A DNA stretch of 64,000 nt from an uncultured Eubacteriales bacterium. GTDB lineage: Bacteria; Bacillota; Clostridia; Oscillospirales; Oscillospiraceae. A model generated the notes under the pieces. It had not been told where the DNA came from. It worked only from the letters and a program-made list of their open reading frames with translations, and ran no database searches. Positions within the stretch are counted from its first letter, which is position 1. Each line of letters opens with the position of its first letter. Positions 56,242-64,000 of this stretch are shown in pieces. A program made the translations under genes and the position numbers. Where the stretch lies: assembly GCA_900317905.1 (NCBI GenBank), contig ONIN01000001.1:1-64000 (forward strand). The letters run 5' to 3'.

Positions 56242-56270
56242 AAAAAGCGCACCGCATTTGCGGTGCGCTT
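56242..56270 (-). terminator. Terminator of rpsB-tsf
   Basis: AAGCGCACCGC (56245-56255) pairs with GCGGTGCGCTT (56260-56270); five T residues follow on the minus strand. It may also slow the cotJ transcript. Confidence 0.85.
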
Positions 56271-56291
56271 AAAGAATCAGTAGGGAAGTGC

Positions 56292-57200
56292 TTACTTGAC
56301 GAGCTTGGCGACCTCTTCGGCCAGATCGTCCTGACGCTTCTCCAGGCCCTCGCCCTTCTCGAAGCGGGTGTAGCTGTTGAGCTTGATCTCCACGCCGGCA
56401 GCCTTGGCCACGTCGGCGATGTGCTTCTCGACGGAGACCTTGTCGTCCTTGACGAAGGGCTGCTGCATGAGGCAGATCTCCTTGAAGTACTTGCTCAGAC
56501 CGCCCTCGACGATCTTGGTGAGGATGGCTTCGGGCTTGGAGGCGTTCTTGGGATCTTCCTTGGCCTGCGCCAGGCGGATCTCCTTCTCCTTGGCGATGAA
56601 TTCGTCATCGATCTGGCTCTTGTCCTGGAAGGTGGGATTCAGAGCGGCGACCTGCATGGCGATGTCCTTGGCCAGCTCGACGACGGCGTCATTCTCGGGA
56701 GCATCCATGTTCACCAGAACGGCGATACGGCCGCCCATGTGGACGTAGGGAACGCTCAGACCCTCGGCGTAGCGGGCGAAGCGGCGAACCTTGATGTTCT
56801 CGCCGATGACCAGAACCTTGTCGTTCTGCTCTTCCTGCACGGTCTTGCCGTTGCCGAAGGGAGCAGCGTACAGGGCGTCCAGATCAGCGGGGTTCTCCTT
56901 GGCGACGACAGCGGCGACGCCGTGGACGTACTCGTTGAAGAGCTCGTTCTTCGCAACGAAGTCGGACTCGGCATTGACCTCGACGATGACACCGATGCCA
57001 TCGATCACGGCGGCGTAAGCAACACCCTCAGCGGCGATGCGGCCGGCCTTCTTCTGGGCAGCGGCGAGACCCTTCTCGCGGAGCCACTCAACGGCCTTAT
57101 CGATGTCGCCGTCGGCCTCGACGAGCGCCTTCTTGCAGTCCATCATGCCCACGCCGGTCATTTCGCGCAGGTTCTTAACATCAGCAGCAGAAAATGCCAT
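56292..57200 (-). CDS. tsf: Elongation factor Ts
   Basis: 302 residues. Exchanges GDP for GTP on EF-Tu. N-terminal UBA-like part VKNLREMTGVGMMDCKKALVEADGDIDKAVEWLREKG is diagnostic (it spans residues ~9-45; only the pattern TGVGMMDCKKAL is needed), then VNAESDFVAKNELF. The core ends with QPFVKDDKVSVEKH. RBS AAAGGAG. Forms an operon with rpsB, gap 74 bases. Confidence 0.96.
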   Translation of the reverse strand: MAFSAADVKNLREMTGVGMMDCKKALVEADGDIDKAVEWLREKGLAAAQKKAGRIAAEGVAYAAVIDGIGVIVEVNAESDFVAKNELFNEYVHGVAAVVAKENPADLDALYAAPFGNGKTVQEEQNDKVLVIGENIKVRRFARYAEGLSVPYVHMGGRIAVLVNMDAPENDAVVELAKDIAMQVAALNPTFQDKSQIDDEFIAKEKEIRLAQAKEDPKNASKPEAILTKIVEGGLSKYFKEICLMQQPFVKDDKVSVEKHIADVAKAAGVEIKLNSYTRFEKGEGLEKRQDDLAEEVAKLVK

Positions 57201-57274
57201 AGTAATTCTCCTTTAGTAATAAGTTGTAAGGGCGGTCTGTAGATTGTGCAGGCCGCCCGAAAAGTTTTGTTCGA

Positions 57275-58006
57275 TTATTCTTCGACCTTCTCGACTTCCT
57301 CAGCAACGGGCTCCTCGGCGTCAGCGCCCTGCATACCCTCCTGCACGGCGTTGGCCATGGTGGCGGAGATCAGGCGGATGGCGCGGATAGCGTCGTCGTT
57401 GGCGGGGATGACGTAGTCGACCTCGTCGGGATCGCAGTTGGTGTCGACGATGGCGACGATCGGAATGTGCAGCTTGCGGGCCTCAGCGATGGCGTTGTGC
57501 TCCTTGCGGGGGTCAACAACGAACAGAGCGCCGGGGAGCTTCTTCATCTCCTTGACGCCGCCGAGGTACTTCTCGAGCTTCTCCATCTCGCCCATGAGCT
57601 TCATGACTTCCTTCTTGGGGAGCATGTCGAAGGTGCCGTCTTCCTGCATCTTCTTCAGCTGTGCCAGACGATCGATACGGGTGCGCATGGTCTTGAAGTT
57701 GGTGAGCATGCCGCCCAGCCAACGGGCGTTGACGTAGTACTGACCCACGCGGGAAGCCTCTTCCTTGATGGCGTCAGCGGCCTGCTTCTTGGTGCCGACG
57801 AACAGAATGCTCTGGCCGTTCTCAGCCAGGCTGCGCACGAAGTTGTAAGCCTCTTCGAGCTTCTTGACGGTCTTCTGGAGATCAATGATGTAGATACCAT
57901 TGCGCTCGCAGTAGATGTACTCCGCCATTTTGGGGTTCCATCTGCGGGTCTGGTGTCCGAAGTGGACGCCGGCTTCCAGAAGCTGTTTCATAGATACGAC
58001 TGCCAT
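57275..58006 (-). CDS. rpsB: 30S ribosomal protein S2
   Basis: 243 residues. Motifs [47 protein letters not shown] and [25 protein letters not shown] are typical. An acidic tail ([15 protein letters not shown]) extends beyond the core. RBS AAAGGAGG. Transcribed with tsf from the promoter at 58116-58144 through a ~100-base leader with a stem that may allow autoregulation. Confidence 0.97.
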   Translation of the reverse strand: MAVVSMKQLLEAGVHFGHQTRRWNPKMAEYIYCERNGIYIIDLQKTVKKLEEAYNFVRSLAENGQSILFVGTKKQAADAIKEEASRVGQYYVNARWLGGMLTNFKTMRTRIDRLAQLKKMQEDGTFDMLPKKEVMKLMGEMEKLEKYLGGVKEMKKLPGALFVVDPRKEHNAIAEARKLHIPIVAIVDTNCDPDEVDYVIPANDDAIRAIRLISATMANAVQEGMQGADAEEPVAEEVEKVEE

Positions 58007-58054
58007 AATTGTGTTTCCTCCTTTATTTTGTTCATACCTCCGGGTGCTTCACTT

Positions 58055-58087
58055 GGGCACGACCAAACAGCAGTCACATGGTCGCCC
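58055..58087 (-). promoter_or_regulatory. Structured leader of rpsB
   Basis: On the minus strand GGGCGACCA and TGGTCGTGCCC (positions 58079-58087 and 58055-58065) can pair with a two-base bulge, about 50 bases before the S2 start. It could be an S2-binding site; this is inference. Confidence 0.4.
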
Positions 58088-58115
58088 ATCCACAGCCCGT
58101 GCGTAATGCCGTAGT

Positions 58116-58144
58116 ATTATACCAAGCCAAAAGGAAAAATGCAA
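58116..58144 (-). promoter_or_regulatory. Promoter of rpsB-tsf
   Basis: TTGCAT (58139-58144), 17-bp spacer, perfect TATAAT (58116-58121) on the minus strand. Confidence 0.8.
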
Positions 58145-58183
58145 GTGTTTTTCAAGGAAAAATTACCGATTTTTCCATGTTTT

Positions 58184-58468
58184 TTAGTCGGGAAAGGGCA
58201 GTTTTCGGCCTCTGGGCTCTCTCCGGCAGGCGGGTTGGAGGTTTGCGAGGATGATATCCTCTCCGATCCGGACGATTCCGCTCCAGGGCAGCACCCAGTC
58301 CGGCTCCCCGGGGAGCAGCCCGCCCATCCGCCTGCAGCCGGGGAGAATGAAGGCGGTGACGCAGCCGGACTCCAGGTCGATCTCCACATCGCAGAGATAG
58401 CCCATCCGCTGCCCGGTGGCCACATTGATGACCTCCTTGTATCGAAGGTCGGAAAACATGCATTTCAT
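58184..58468 (-). CDS. YlmC/YmxH-family PRC-barrel protein
   Basis: 94 residues. FSDLRYKEVINVATGQRMGYLCDVEID, then FILPG and IVRIGEDIIL, the pattern of the YlmC/YmxH sporulation-linked family. The fold is a small PRC-like beta barrel; function is unknown. In B. subtilis ylmC-type genes also lie close to sigG, and the same order is kept here (sigG then this gene, gap 50 bases). RBS GGAGGG. Confidence 0.88.
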   Translation of the reverse strand: MKCMFSDLRYKEVINVATGQRMGYLCDVEIDLESGCVTAFILPGCRRMGGLLPGEPDWVLPWSGIVRIGEDIILANLQPACRREPRGRKLPFPD

Positions 58469-58518
58469 AAAATCCCTCCAGAAGATGATCGGAGGATTCT
58501 ATGCGGAAATGCGTCGGA

Positions 58519-59298
58519 TTATGACGGCAGCATGTGCTTTTTGATTTTCTGCACCGCGTTTTTCTCCAGCCGCGAGACCTGGGCCTGGCTGATGCCGATC
58601 TCCTTTGCCACCTCGGTCTGGGTGCGGCCCACGAAGAACCGGAGATCCAGGATCTTTCGCTCTCGAGCCTCCAGATTCTCCATGGCGGTGTTCAGCGCCA
58701 GATGCTCCAGCCACTGTTCGTCGGTGCTGCGGCTGTCGCCGATCTGATCCATGACGCAGACGTTCTCCCCGCCGTCGGAGTACACCGGCTCATACAGGCT
58801 CACCGGCTCGCTGATGGCGTCCAGCGCAAAGACCACCTCCTGCCTGCGGATGCCCAGGGCGGCGGCGATCTCGTCGGTGGTGGGCTCCCGGCCCAGCTGG
58901 GTGGTGAGCTTTTCCCGGGTCTGGAGCACGTGATAGGCGGTGTCTCTGGTGGAGCGGGGGATCCGGACCGGGGAGGAGTCCCGGAGGAAGCGGCGGATCT
59001 CCCCGGAGATCATCGGCACCCCATAGGTGCTGAAGCGGAGCCCCAGGCTGACGTCGAAATTCTTGATCGCCTTGATGAGCCCGATGCACCCCACCTGAAA
59101 CAGATCCTCCATGCTTTCGCCCCGGCCGGCGAACCGCTGGATCACGCTGAGCACCAGCCGGAGATTCCCGGTCACCAGGGCGTCCATGGCGGCCTGATCG
59201 CCGGTCCGGGCCTTTCGGAGCAGCGCGTCGCACTCCCTGCTGCTGAGCACCTTCAGCTCGTTGGTGTTCACGCCGCAGATCTCCACTTTTCCGATCAC
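58519..59298 (-). CDS. sigG: Sigma-G, late forespore sigma factor
   Basis: 259 residues (260 in B. subtilis). The KVEICGVNTNELKVLS start is specific to sigma-G and interacts with CsfB-type regulators in relatives. Region 2 (LRLVLSVIQRFAGRGE, DLFQVGCIGLIKAIKNFD, FSTYGVPMISGEIRRFLRD), region 3 (FALDAISEPVSLYEPVYSDGG) and region 4 (GRTQTEVAKEIGISQAQVSRLE) match. GTG start at 59298 chosen for GGGAGG 8-9 bases upstream; a longer frame to 59388 adds 30 unrelated residues. No clear sigma-F promoter was found by eye in 59299-59420. Confidence 0.95.
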   Translation of the reverse strand: MIGKVEICGVNTNELKVLSSRECDALLRKARTGDQAAMDALVTGNLRLVLSVIQRFAGRGESMEDLFQVGCIGLIKAIKNFDVSLGLRFSTYGVPMISGEIRRFLRDSSPVRIPRSTRDTAYHVLQTREKLTTQLGREPTTDEIAAALGIRRQEVVFALDAISEPVSLYEPVYSDGGENVCVMDQIGDSRSTDEQWLEHLALNTAMENLEARERKILDLRFFVGRTQTEVAKEIGISQAQVSRLEKNAVQKIKKHMLPS

Positions 59299-59423
59299 CG
59301 AAACCGCCTCCCGATTTGACAGTAACGGTAGTTTTTCCGCCGGATGGGAAAATGATACACGCCGAAACGGAGGACGGTTTTTCTGCACAAAACAGCGGAA
59401 CCGAAAACCATCACATTGCTGAC

Positions 59424-59452
59424 TGGACAGAACCTTGAATCTATATTATAAT
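59424..59452 (+). promoter_or_regulatory. Promoter of the large repeat protein gene
   Basis: TGGACA (59424-59429), 17-bp spacer, perfect TATAAT (59447-59452). A small TCCCGG/CCGGGA hairpin (59488-59503) sits in the leader. Confidence 0.7.
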
Positions 59453-59520
59453 TAAGATGGAATTTTATAGGATATTACTTCCTTCGTTCCCGGAAATCCG
59501 GGATCAGGAGAAAGAAGGTC

Positions 59521-62500
59521 ATGAACATGAAAAAACTGGTCAGTCTGATCCTGTGCATCACGATGCTGACGGGGATCCTCGCCATGGGCTTTGCGGGGAT
59601 GACCTCCGCGGCCGCTGCCAGCACCATTGATGAGAATTACGAGCAGAAAGAGGATGACATCATCTTCTGCACGCCGAAATTCGCCTACGATCAGGGCGCG
59701 GATTTCTACAAAATGTGGTGGATCTGCAACAAAGGAAATTACCAGAAGCTGGTGAATGAATACTATGCGCCCTATCACTCCACGGTGCTGGACAATCGCA
59801 GAGATTTCAGCTATCGGGCCAGTGAGATCGAGTGGCGCATCCTGACCTTCAATCTGGGGGAGCTGAACCACTCCAACAAGGAGAAGGCCTATGTGGAGGC
59901 GCTGCTGTTCAACCTCCTGTATGATGAGAGCCACGGCAGCCTGGCCACCACCTTCGGCGACGCCAGCACGGATCTGATCTCCGACGTGCAGAAGGACATC
60001 GACAGCTACGGCTTCGAGCTGTGGAAAAAGCTCTTTGAGATGGGCGCGACCTTCAACGAGATGACCCCGAAGACCGATCCGGCCTTCACCAACAACAAGG
60101 AGGCCGCCAAGATGCTGGGCGGTCTGGCGGAGGAACTGGGTCTCGCCAGCGACGTTGCGGACGTTCTGGAGCATGTCACCACCGTCGGTGAGCTGATCAC
60201 CAATCTGGCGAAGGTGAAGGCGCTGGTTGGCACCGGCAACGATGTCAGCGAGATCCTCACCGGTATGAAAAACCGGATGACGGAGTCCAACGACGCCTAT
60301 TCCTCCACGCTCACGAATTTTGCCAACTACGTCAGTGACTACATGACCGAAGATCTGGCCATGAAGATTTTCACCGGCGAGACCGCTCAGAGAGAGTTTT
60401 TCGGTGACGTGATCCAGACCATCTGGGAGGCTGTGGGCAAGAAGCTGAAATCCGTCCAGGCGATCCAGCTGGGCTCCTCGGTGGGCAAATTCCTGTCCAA
60501 CAACCTCACCGGGATCGACGACCAGTACAACAAATTCAACGAGCTTGAGGTCTATTTTGACATCGAGATGCTCCTGCGCCTTGAGATCAGCTGGATCATC
60601 GACGAGGTGAACCGGGGCAACTTCGACGCGGCAAAGCTGTTCCAGCCGGCCTACGGCATGCTGAAAAACATGTACGGCCTCAATCTGGACTGCTATGAGG
60701 AATATGCCGCCAAGCTCTATCGAGACGGTGTTTTGAATGCGGCCATGCCCTGGATCAACGGCGGGAAGTATGATAACGCAATCCGCTCCGCCGAGAGCCT
60801 CCGTGAGAGCATGAACGGCCTGTTCGCCAGCGACAGCGTCAAGTGCGCCAACGCCTACAAAAACATGAAGAACTATTACGATCCGGACATGACGGAGTCT
60901 CCCGCCGAGAAGGAGATGCCCGCCGGATCCAAGGACGAAAGCGAGTATCAGGAGACCTTTGAGAATCTGAAGCCCACCTTCGGTATGGGCATCAAAAAAG
61001 ATCAGACTATGACCCGGGATGTGGAGATGTACGGCTCCATCCATCTGGAGGACGGCAACTTCAACCTCAACGGCCACGAGCTCACCATCTGGGGCAACCT
61101 CCGCATCGACGGCGGCACCTTCGTAGGCAGCGGCGTCATCAACGTCAAGGGCAGCGTGTACCAGACCGGCGGCACCCTGACCCTGCCGGGGGCCTGCACC
61201 CTGAACGTGGACGGGAACTATGAGCTCACCCCGGGCTATTACGGCTCTGCGCTGAATGTCAACGGCGGCAGACTGGTGGTGGGCGGCGATATCATCTCCC
61301 ACGATTCGGAATACAATGATTCTCGGTATTACACCAGTTTCCGCATCGACAGCTCCGGCGAAGCGGAGGTAGGCGGCAGCGTCAGACTGGGCGTCAGCGG
61401 AAATGCCTATCTGAACAGCGGCACCCTGCGCGTCAATGGAGATTACTGCGCCAATCAGCTCAACAGCACGGACGTCAATGGATTCACGCTGATCGCCGCC
61501 GGCACCGATCCGGTGCGCATTCAGAATCTGCAGCGCGTCACGCTCCTGATCCAGAACCCGGCGAATCGAAGCATCACCTTTGCGGACACTGTTTCGCCCG
61601 GCAGTCTCAAGGGCGGCGATATGACCGTCATCCCGGAGAATCTCAGCTTCGGCGGAACCCTGCAAAACGATGTGACCTTCACCGGCCCGGTCAAGGTGGG
61701 AAGTGCTACCGATCTGAACGGCCACAGCCTTACGATCCGGGATTCTCTGACGGTGAGCGAATATGTGACCGTGAACGGCAGCCTGGACGTCTCGGGATCG
61801 ATCTATCATGATTACGGCACTGTGACCGTGGGCGCAGGCTCTACGCTGACCGTGGACGGTAACTATGACCTCACGCCCGGCTATTACGGCTCTTCGCTGG
61901 ACATCAGCGGCGGAACCGCTGTCATCGGCGGGGATGTGATCTCCCATGACCTGTCCTTCAGCGACTCGCGGTATTACGTCAATTTGTTTGTTAACAACTC
62001 CGGCGATCTGGAGGTGGGCGGCAGCGTCAGCCTGGGTACACAGACGAACACCTATCTGTACAGCGGCACGCTCACGGTTCAGGGGGACTACTGCGCCAGC
62101 CAGCCGAATAACACGGATACGGGGGACTTCACTCTGACTGCCGCCGGGACGGAACCGGTGCGGATCCAGAATCTGAAGGGTGTAACCTTGAATATCGAAA
62201 ACGCGGCAGACCGGGAGATCACCTTCTCGAAAACCGTTGCGCCGAAGACCCTGACGGGCGGCGACATGACAGTCACCCCGGAGGAACTGATCTTCTGGGG
62301 CACGCTGGACAATGACCTCACCGTAAACGGCAGCATGACCATCGCCAACGATGTCTATCTGAAAAATCACACCCTCACGGTGAACGGAGACATCCGCCAC
62401 ACCTACGGCGTCCTGAACACCGACAGCGGCACGCTGGACGTTACCGGCAGCTACAAGATGGCCTATCTCTCCAACGGCGCCGACGGTGAGGGCTACGGCA

Positions 62501-64000
62501 GCATCCGCATGACCTCCGACGATGCCATGGTGAAGGTGGGCAAGGATCTGCTGGTCTGGACGAACCAGACTTCCACCCTTACCAAGGGCACGCTGACCAT
62601 CGGCGGCCACTTCACCCAGAAGGGGAGCGGCGGCTTCACCGCATCCGACAAGCACAACACCATCCTCAACGGCACGAAGCTCCAGCGGATCACCTTTGGG
62701 AATACCAGCAACAGATTCAACACCCTCTGGCTGGGCCAGTTCCGGGAGCAGTATATCTTCAACCCCGACAACTGCTGGAAAGAGCTGAAGATCGTCTGCA
62801 CCCACGAATTCACCGAAGTGCGGGATCGTGTGGACGTTGCCTGCCTGGTGGACGGCTACACTGGCGACACCTACTGCCTGGTCTGCGGCGAGCTGCTGGA
62901 GCAGGGCAGTGTCATTGAGGCAGAGGGCCACGACCTCTATCAGGGCCCGCTGGCGGCCACCTGCACAGAGCCGGGCTATGACTACATCCGCTACTGCAAA
63001 ACCTGCGGCGAAGTCTTCCAGAGCAAAAACGAGATCCCGGCCCTGGGCCACGACTGGGGCGCATGGACGGTCACCAAGGCTCCCACCGCCACTGAGGACG
63101 GGGAGGAGACCCGCGTCTGCAGCCATGACAGCAGCCATACGGAGACCCGCACCATCCCGGCTACAGGCTACGTTCTCACCATCACCACCCAGCCTACGGA
63201 CTATACCGGCGCTGTGAATTCCGTTGCGACCTTCGAAGTGCATGCCGAGGGCACCGGCCTCAGCTATCAGTGGCAGTACAGCGACAACAACGGCGGCACC
63301 TGGAAAAAGAGCAGCGTCACCAATGCGCTCTACTCCGCCACGTTGACTGCCGCCAAGGACGGGCGTCAGGTCCGCTGCGTCGTCACGGACGCCGGCGGAA
63401 ACAGCGTCACCAGCGATGCCGCCACCATGCGGGTGTCGAAACTGACCATCACCCAGCAGCCGAAGGACTATGCGGGCAAGGTGAATTCCACCGCCTCCTT
63501 CACCGTGGCGGCGACAGGGGAGGGGCTCAGCTACCAGTGGCAGATCAGTGACGATCAGGGAGAGAACTGGACCAACAGCTCTGTCAAGACTGCGAAATAC
63601 TCTGCCAAGCTCACCGCCGCCAAGGACGGCCGTCTGGTGCGCTGCATCGTCAGCGACCAGAGCGGCGCCTCCGTCACCAGCGCCAGCGCCTCCATGTCCA
63701 TCGCTTCGAGCCTCACGATCACCCGCCAGCCGACGGACTACACCGGAAAACTGAACTCCACCGCTTCCTTCTCCGTGGCAGCGGAAGGAGAGAGCCTCAG
63801 CTACCAGTGGCAGTACAGCGACAACGGCGGCAGCACCTGGAAAAAGAGCTCTGTTGTCTCCGCAGTTTACAGCGCGACCCTGACCGCCGCGAAGGATGGC
63901 CGCATGGTGCGCTGCATCGTCACGGATCAGAGCGGCAACAGCGTCACCAGTGCCTCTGCTGTGATGCGCATTTCCGGTTTTGCCATCACCACCCAGCCGA
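59521..64000 (+). CDS. Giant secreted repeat protein, 3' end missing
   Basis: At least 1,493 residues; open at the right edge. Order: signal peptide (~1-36, LVSLILCITMLTGILAMGFAG); an all-helical domain to ~480 (many Asn, Glu, Leu); a beta-solenoid-like region ~500-1080 with short strands (LNGHELTIWGNLRIDGGTF, bactofilin-like) that contains a 215-residue duplication; a Cys-rich region (CTHEF, YCLVCGELLEQG, YCKTCGEVFQ; possible zinc ribbons); then Ig-like repeats of ~89 residues (each LTIT.QPTDYTG...STASF, SYQWQYSD, DGR.VRC.V.D). RBS AGGAG; ATG at 59521 (or 59527). Likely a surface fibre or adhesin; SLH or sortase anchor may lie beyond the edge. Confidence 0.85.
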   Translation, partial: MNMKKLVSLILCITMLTGILAMGFAGMTSAAAASTIDENYEQKEDDIIFCTPKFAYDQGADFYKMWWICNKGNYQKLVNEYYAPYHSTVLDNRRDFSYRASEIEWRILTFNLGELNHSNKEKAYVEALLFNLLYDESHGSLATTFGDASTDLISDVQKDIDSYGFELWKKLFEMGATFNEMTPKTDPAFTNNKEAAKMLGGLAEELGLASDVADVLEHVTTVGELITNLAKVKALVGTGNDVSEILTGMKNRMTESNDAYSSTLTNFANYVSDYMTEDLAMKIFTGETAQREFFGDVIQTIWEAVGKKLKSVQAIQLGSSVGKFLSNNLTGIDDQYNKFNELEVYFDIEMLLRLEISWIIDEVNRGNFDAAKLFQPAYGMLKNMYGLNLDCYEEYAAKLYRDGVLNAAMPWINGGKYDNAIRSAESLRESMNGLFASDSVKCANAYKNMKNYYDPDMTESPAEKEMPAGSKDESEYQETFENLKPTFGMGIKKDQTMTRDVEMYGSIHLEDGNFNLNGHELTIWGNLRIDGGTFVGSGVINVKGSVYQTGGTLTLPGACTLNVDGNYELTPGYYGSALNVNGGRLVVGGDIISHDSEYNDSRYYTSFRIDSSGEAEVGGSVRLGVSGNAYLNSGTLRVNGDYCANQLNSTDVNGFTLIAAGTDPVRIQNLQRVTLLIQNPANRSITFADTVSPGSLKGGDMTVIPENLSFGGTLQNDVTFTGPVKVGSATDLNGHSLTIRDSLTVSEYVTVNGSLDVSGSIYHDYGTVTVGAGSTLTVDGNYDLTPGYYGSSLDISGGTAVIGGDVISHDLSFSDSRYYVNLFVNNSGDLEVGGSVSLGTQTNTYLYSGTLTVQGDYCASQPNNTDTGDFTLTAAGTEPVRIQNLKGVTLNIENAADREITFSKTVAPKTLTGGDMTVTPEELIFWGTLDNDLTVNGSMTIANDVYLKNHTLTVNGDIRHTYGVLNTDSGTLDVTGSYKMAYLSNGADGEGYGSIRMTSDDAMVKVGKDLLVWTNQTSTLTKGTLTIGGHFTQKGSGGFTASDKHNTILNGTKLQRITFGNTSNRFNTLWLGQFREQYIFNPDNCWKELKIVCTHEFTEVRDRVDVACLVDGYTGDTYCLVCGELLEQGSVIEAEGHDLYQGPLAATCTEPGYDYIRYCKTCGEVFQSKNEIPALGHDWGAWTVTKAPTATEDGEETRVCSHDSSHTETRTIPATGYVLTITTQPTDYTGAVNSVATFEVHAEGTGLSYQWQYSDNNGGTWKKSSVTNALYSATLTAAKDGRQVRCVVTDAGGNSVTSDAATMRVSKLTITQQPKDYAGKVNSTASFTVAATGEGLSYQWQISDDQGENWTNSSVKTAKYSAKLTAAKDGRLVRCIVSDQSGASVTSASASMSIASSLTITRQPTDYTGKLNSTASFSVAAEGESLSYQWQYSDNGGSTWKKSSVVSAVYSATLTAAKDGRMVRCIVTDQSGNSVTSASAVMRISGFAITTQP
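61195..62430 (+). repeat. Duplicated 215-residue module in the giant protein
   Basis: Copy 1 starts at 61195 and copy 2 at 61840 (period 645 bases). Both begin LNVDGNYELTPGYYGS / LTVDGNYDLTPGYYGS and share SRYY, DPVRIQNL or EPVRIQNL, and GGDMTV. The similarity is at the protein level; third positions have drifted. Confidence 0.8.
63175..64000 (+). repeat. Ig-like tandem repeats in the giant protein
   Basis: Units start at 63175, 63442, 63712 and 63979 (267-270 bases, 89-90 codons); the last is cut by the window edge. DNA similarity is high between units, e.g. the LTAAKDGR and QPTDYTG codons, which suggests recent expansion. Confidence 0.88.

Noticed and set aside
59299..59388. Longer sigG frame with 30 more codons
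   Set aside because: The added residues have no family match and no ribosome site; the GTG at 59298 gives the conserved start.
59452..63243. 1,263-codon minus-strand frame opposite the giant repeat protein
   Set aside because: The plus strand has a promoter, ribosome site, signal peptide and recognisable repeats. The minus frame is low-complexity and starts in the middle of the coding repeats.
61195..64000. Tandem repeats considered as a CRISPR array
   Set aside because: Units are 267-645 bases, translate in frame into protein repeats, and there are no short identical repeats with unique spacers or cas genes.

Overview
The window is a 64-kb stretch of a GC-rich, spore-forming Firmicute. The sporulation genes spoIIGA, sigE, sigG, spoVD-like, a ylmC/ymxH-type gene and cotJ, the strong AGGAGG ribosome sites, the SLH-domain surface proteins, the murT-gatD pair, a c-di-AMP riboswitch in front of kimA and a sodium-pumping decarboxylase operon together point to an anaerobic clostridium, probably of the Oscillospiraceae type. 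Species cannot be told from the sequence alone. MurE carries the DNPR signature and lysA is present, so the peptidoglycan is most likely of the meso-diaminopimelate type.

Layout. 0-3.2 kb: a possible insertion-sequence end at the left edge, then yfbR, an ACT-domain gene, a UPF0210 gene and a DUF896 gene; opposite lies a histone-H1-like small protein. 3.5-7.5 kb (minus): SGNH hydrolase with SLH repeats, MscS channel, hisS. 7.6-10.5 kb: spoIIGA-sigE, a phosphodiesterase and three overlapping small genes of unknown role. 10.7-14 kb (minus): wecB, tagO-like, trpS. 14.4-17 kb: ppdK. 17-21 kb (minus): second SGNH-SLH protein, pcrA. 21-23.2 kb: DUF937 protein, C39-like peptidase with SLH repeats. 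23.3-25.4 kb (minus): kimA behind a c-di-AMP riboswitch.

25.6-38.8 kb is the division and cell wall (dcw) cluster: mraZ, rsmH, ftsL-like, spoVD-like, murE, mraY, ftsW/spoVE, murG, murA, ftsQ, ftsZ. It lacks murF, murD, murC and ftsA. A YihY-type membrane protein follows, then lysA and two membrane proteins on the other strand. 42.4-48 kb: an unknown membrane-anchored protein, murT-gatD, yhaM, an M18 aminopeptidase and an Spx/ArsC-like protein. 48-50.2 kb: an SLH-anchored L,D-transpeptidase; then tRNA-Ala(CGC) on the minus strand. 50.6-54 kb: the four-gene sodium-pumping decarboxylase operon. 54-56.2 kb: a lipoprotein, a tiny secreted protein, a cotJA-cotJB fusion and cotJC. 56.3-59.3 kb (minus): tsf, rpsB, a ylmC-type gene, sigG. 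59.5-64 kb: a very long secreted repeat protein that runs off the right edge.

The common theme is the cell envelope: lipid II synthesis (mur genes), its amidation (MurT/GatD), septal synthesis (SpoVD, FtsW, FtsQLZ), probable secondary wall polymer synthesis (WecB, TagO) and four SLH proteins that would bind such a polymer. Central metabolism (pyruvate phosphate dikinase, a biotin decarboxylase that probably acts on oxaloacetate) and translation (hisS, trpS, rpsB, tsf) are interleaved. The most unusual point is ftsZ, whose reading frame has a 112-codon acidic, proline-rich N-terminal extension and a strong internal ribosome site exactly at the normal FtsZ start.
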